A stretch of 8,061 nt of DNA from Bacteroidales bacterium UBA3623. Lineage in GTDB: Bacteria > Bacteroidota > Bacteroidia > Bacteroidales > UBA932. This document shows positions 5,522 to 8,061 of this stretch, in pieces. The stretch covers positions 13,749-21,809 of the forward strand of contig DFLI01000107.1 in assembly GCA_002373715.1 (NCBI GenBank), given 5' to 3'. Position numbers and translations under genes: made by a program. How positions within the stretch are numbered: position 1 is the first letter of the stretch; each line of letters opens with the position of its first letter. A model generated the notes under the pieces. The model saw only the letters and a list, made by a program, of their open reading frames with translations. It ran no database searches and had not been told where the DNA came from.

Positions 5522-7194
5522 TGGCAGACATCCAAGTACACATTGTAAACGACGGCAGGGAACAGACGGTTCCCATGGGTGCCGCGTTGAGTAGTTTTGC
5601 GCCCGCGGCGGTCAAGGATTCCAAGACCGGAGTGGAGTACCCCGTGCTGGCCGCCCTGGTAGACCATAAACTGAAGGCGCTGGACTTTCAGGTGTTCTTC
5701 GAGCATCAGGTAGAGTTTATTGGTTACAACCATCCTGAAGGACGCCGCACCTACCTCCGCTCGCTTAGCTTTTTGGCTCAGGCGGCAGCCCGGCACCTGT
5801 TCCCGGACAAGCGATTCAAGATTAATCATTCCCTTCCCAGCGGCCTGTACTGCAAGTTCCGCGGGGAGCATATTGCCGATGAGAACATCCTCCAACTGAG
5901 GGAGGAGATGCGCCGCCTTGTTGCGCAGGACATCCCTTTTACCCATCATAAGGTTCTGGCTTCGGACGCCATTGCGCTCTTTGAGGAACAGGATCAGGCG
6001 CTGAAGGCCGGAGTGGTGCGCTCCCTGGGCCGCTACTTCTGGACGGTGTATTGCCTGGACGACGTAACGGACAACTTCTACGGTCCGCTGGTGCCCTCCA
6101 CGGGCTATCTGAAGGTGTTCGATCTGATGCCCTTCCACCACGGCTTCTGCCTGCAGTATCCCATGGTGGAGGACGCCACCCGGCTCATTCCCCGTCTGAA
6201 GCAGAAGAAACTCACCGTTACCCTTAAGGATTACGGCCATTGGTGCAAAACCACCGGTATTGTAAGCGTGGGCGCCCTGAACCAGCGCCTCATGGAGGGA
6301 AGGGCGGTAGAGCTTATCAACCTTTGCGAGGCCCATCAGGAAAGGGCATATGCCAATTTGGCCGATAAGGTTTATGCCGAAAGGGAACGCGTGAAGATAG
6401 TCTTCTTGGCAGGCCCTTCCTCCAGCGGAAAGACATCCTCGTCCCTGAGGGTGGCTCAGCAGCTCAAAGTGCTGGGCTTGAATCCCAAGGTAATAGAACT
6501 GGACAATTACTTCGTAGAGAGGGATAAAACGCCCCTGGATGAAGACGGTAATTACGACTTCGAGGCCCTGGGAGCCATGGATCTGGACCTTCTGGGCCAG
6601 CATCTGAACACCCTATTGGCTGGCGGAGAAGTAGAATTGCCCCGCTACGACTTCAAACAGGGAAAGCCCTTCTTCGAGGGTAAGAAAATGCACCTTGAGG
6701 AGAACGACATCCTGGTGATGGAGGGCATCCACGCCCTGGACCCGGATATGGTTCCCTCGGTGGACCAGAGCCGCATTTACCGCATCTATGCATCGGCCCT
6801 TACTTCCCTCAAACTGGACGAAAACTGCTGCATTTCCACCACCGACAACCGCCTGCTGCGCCGCATGGTGCGAGATAACCGCGTAAGGGGCATTTCCCCG
6901 GAGGAAACCATCCTGCGCTGGCCGTCGGTGAGAAGGGGAGAGGGCAAGTATATCTTCCCCTTCCAGGAAAATGCCGATTCCCAGTTCAACACGGCCCTGC
7001 TGTATGAGCTTCCCATGCTCCGTTACTATGCAGAACCGCTGCTGCGCCGCATCCTGCCCACCTCTCCGGCCTATGCCGAGGCGGTAAGGCTGCTTAAGTT
7101 CCTGGAGTACATTGTGGCCCTGCAGCCCGCCGAAATAGAGGCCATTCCACCCACCTCCATCATGAGGGAGTTTATTGGAGGGCAGACGCTATAA
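5521..7194 (+). CDS. Nucleoside (uridine) kinase-like protein with ThrRS-like TGS/SAD N-terminus
   Basis: A cytoplasmic P-loop kinase of the uridine kinase/phosphoribulokinase superfamily, expected to phosphorylate a nucleoside or similar small molecule. It has 557 aa. The kinase half (about 290-530) shows Walker A GPSSSGKT (298-305), the substrate-side Asp in ELDNYFV (326-332), YDFKQG (376-381), EGIHAL (401-406) and an Arg-rich lid, RRMVRDNRVRG (447-457). Residues about 1-65 look like a TGS domain. About 66-260 resemble the second additional domain of threonyl-tRNA synthetase (SLSFLAQAAARHLFP, PSGLYCKF, YGPLVPSTGYLKVF). The four residues that bind metal or act in editing in ThrRS (His73, His77, Cys182, His186 in E. 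coli) align with Leu79, Ser83, Phe186 and Leu190, so editing activity is unlikely. This architecture is known in Bacteroidota and Thermotoga proteins annotated as uridine kinase or nucleoside kinase; the true substrate is not established. The ATG overlaps the GH97 stop by one base, implying translational coupling. Confidence 0.9.
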   Translation: MADIQVHIVNDGREQTVPMGAALSSFAPAAVKDSKTGVEYPVLAALVDHKLKALDFQVFFEHQVEFIGYNHPEGRRTYLRSLSFLAQAAARHLFPDKRFKINHSLPSGLYCKFRGEHIADENILQLREEMRRLVAQDIPFTHHKVLASDAIALFEEQDQALKAGVVRSLGRYFWTVYCLDDVTDNFYGPLVPSTGYLKVFDLMPFHHGFCLQYPMVEDATRLIPRLKQKKLTVTLKDYGHWCKTTGIVSVGALNQRLMEGRAVELINLCEAHQERAYANLADKVYAERERVKIVFLAGPSSSGKTSSSLRVAQQLKVLGLNPKVIELDNYFVERDKTPLDEDGNYDFEALGAMDLDLLGQHLNTLLAGGEVELPRYDFKQGKPFFEGKKMHLEENDILVMEGIHALDPDMVPSVDQSRIYRIYASALTSLKLDENCCISTTDNRLLRRMVRDNRVRGISPEETILRWPSVRRGEGKYIFPFQENADSQFNTALLYELPMLRYYAEPLLRRILPTSPAYAEAVRLLKFLEYIVALQPAEIEAIPPTSIMREFIGGQTL

Positions 7195-7197
7195 ATA

Positions 7198-7229
7198 TTT
7201 GCATATTCTGCATTTTTGCTCTAATTTTG
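7198..7229 (+). promoter_or_regulatory. Bacteroidota-type promoter for the phosphoribosyltransferase-like gene
   Basis: TTTG at 7198-7201 and TAATTTTG at 7222-7229 match the -33 (TTTG) and -7 (TAnnTTTG) consensus exactly, with a 20-bp spacer. It starts 4 bp after the kinase stop codon. The predicted transcription start, near 7235-7237, falls inside the 5' arm of the terminator at 7231-7259, leaving a leader of about 25 nt before the ATG at 7260. Strong by pattern, not experimentally known. Confidence 0.75.
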
Positions 7230-7230
7230 T

Positions 7231-7259
7231 ATCCCGGTTAGGTTCTAATCGGGATTTTT
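7231..7259 (+). terminator. Intrinsic terminator after the kinase gene
   Basis: The arms atcccggtta (7231-7240) and taatcgggat (7246-7255) form a 10-bp stem with one G-U around the loop ggttc, followed by T at 7256-7259. It ends the GH13-GH97-kinase transcript and sits directly against the ATG of the next gene. Transcripts starting from the promoter just upstream would contain only part of the 5' arm and should escape it. Confidence 0.82.
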
Positions 7260-8061
7260 ATGTCTGTCTGTCTGCAAGACGCAAGCCTGCACAATGTCGG
7301 CCAGCTGCAAGATACAAATGTATACGAACTGCGCTCCCAGCAGTTTTCAAACCGCTATTTCATTCTTAGTAACGCAGGAACCCGCCGGCTGATGGCTTTT
7401 CCGGAAGTGATAGGCTTCGATTCCTATCTCTCCATGCTTCCTCCCACCGTGGCCGCGCTCCATCATCTGTTCCCCCAAGGAGGAGAAGTGGACATCCTTA
7501 CCATCCTGCGTGGCGGCCTGAATTATCCCATCGAAGAGGCCTGTTTCCGAAACGGCATCCGGGTGAGCGATATCCATTTCGTATCCTGCGAGCGTATCAT
7601 AGAAGACCATATTATCACCGGCCTGGAAATCAAGTATGAGAAGCTGCGCGTGACGCAGAACCGCACCCTGGTAATAGGAGATATCATTGCCACGGGAGAC
7701 ACCCTGCGTCTGTGCCTGGATCAGATTGTAGACCGTTTCCGCCGCCGCGAAGGCAGTATTCGCAAAATCATTTTCTTCACCATAGGCGGCACGCGCGCCA
7801 TCGAGCTCATGGAGCAGAAGGCCCGTGAAATCCGAGGAATATTCCCTGCCTTTGAGGGCTTTGAATGCTTCTTTTATGAAGGAGTTTTCACCGTGTATGA
7901 GAACCAGGGCGCCACGGGCATCAACGTTCCCAACATAGACTTTGGCTGGAAGGACGGTGCCGTTTCGCCGGAATTCCGCCGCTATGTGATGGACCATCCC
8001 TACTCGCTCCTGGAGAAGTGCATCATCTACGACGGTGGGGCTCGCCGCTACGAGATTCCCG
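7260..8061 (+). CDS. Phosphoribosyltransferase-fold protein, 3' end outside the window
   Basis: A type I phosphoribosyltransferase-like protein, expected in the cytoplasm; substrate unknown. Translation from ATG 7260 stays open to the window end (267 codons plus one base), starting MSVCLQDASLHNVGQ. The PRPP-loop signature is TLVIGDIIATGDTL (about 136-149), preceded by VDILTILRGGLNYP (77-90), where Arg-Gly-Gly fits the pyrophosphate loop, and by EIKYEKLR (123-130), in place of the flexible loop. The normal PRPP motif has two adjacent acidic residues; here the first is Gly140 and only Asp141 remains. Similar proteins in Bacteroidota are, as far as I recall, annotated only as phosphoribosyltransferase-domain or hypothetical proteins. 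It has its own promoter, and the terminator between it and the kinase argues against one operon. The start is favoured by the promoter and by the absence of another in-frame ATG before residue 45. A long reverse-strand reading over the same bases is a shadow. Confidence 0.83.
   Translation, partial: MSVCLQDASLHNVGQLQDTNVYELRSQQFSNRYFILSNAGTRRLMAFPEVIGFDSYLSMLPPTVAALHHLFPQGGEVDILTILRGGLNYPIEEACFRNGIRVSDIHFVSCERIIEDHIITGLEIKYEKLRVTQNRTLVIGDIIATGDTLRLCLDQIVDRFRRREGSIRKIIFFTIGGTRAIELMEQKAREIRGIFPAFEGFECFFYEGVFTVYENQGATGINVPNIDFGWKDGAVSPEFRRYVMDHPYSLLEKCIIYDGGARRYEIP
7261..7274 (+). repeat. Tetranucleotide repeat, 3.5 copies of TGTC, at the start codon
   Basis: The repeat begins with the second base of the phosphoribosyltransferase-like ATG. 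It encodes Ser-Val-Cys-Leu. Gain or loss of one unit would shift the frame. With only three to four copies it may be chance. Confidence 0.5.

Noticed and set aside
7175..7369. A 64-codon forward frame across the kinase end and intergenic region
   Set aside because: It runs through a terminator and promoter, and its product has no recognisable feature.
7347..7997. A 216-codon reverse-strand frame near the window end
   Set aside because: The forward frame from 7260 has a PRPP-loop signature, a matching promoter and continuous coding to the window edge.

Overview
The window looks like a piece of a Bacteroidota (Bacteroidales-type) chromosome of fairly high GC, probably from a gut or rumen lineage. 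The grounds are: a SusB-type GH97 enzyme, which is largely a Bacteroidota family; two lipoprotein signal peptides; intergenic promoters of the Bacteroidota TTTG / TAnnTTTG type; weak or absent Shine-Dalgarno sequences; and the LysS C-terminus. The taxonomic call is an inference. All genes lie on the + strand and gaps are short (3 to 90 bp), so no stretch over 300 bp lacks a gene.

Layout: (1) 1-696, the 3' end of lysS (lysyl-tRNA synthetase), followed by a hairpin plus T-run that looks like a weak terminator. (2) 733-1677, a SpoU/TrmH-family RNA 2'-O-methyltransferase. Its N-terminal domain is interrupted in frame, at about 918-1095, by a GC-rich, palindrome-rich element with near-perfect 22-bp inverted ends. 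(3) A compact intergenic region holding a strong terminator and an overlapping candidate promoter. (4) 1766-7194, a tight three-gene unit: a GH13 alpha-amylase-family lipoprotein, a GH97 SusB-type alpha-glucosidase lipoprotein, and a cytoplasmic nucleoside (uridine) kinase-like protein with a ThrRS-like N-terminus. The last two overlap by one base (TAATG). (5) A second intergenic region in which a consensus Bacteroidota promoter sits just upstream of, and runs into, the terminator hairpin of the kinase gene. (6) 7260 to the end, the 5' part of a phosphoribosyltransferase-fold protein.

The two glycosidases would act together in the periplasm or on a membrane surface: GH13 cuts or trims alpha-glucans, and GH97 releases glucose with inversion. 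The kinase and the phosphoribosyltransferase-like protein suggest nucleotide metabolism, but neither substrate can be read from the sequence.

The most unusual item is the in-frame palindromic element in the methyltransferase. It contains no tta, cta or tca trinucleotide, so all three reverse frames are open as well as the coding frame. It adds about 55-60 residues to a family that is normally about 250-260 aa. It resembles in concept the Rickettsia palindromic elements that insert into protein genes, although no sequence relationship is claimed.
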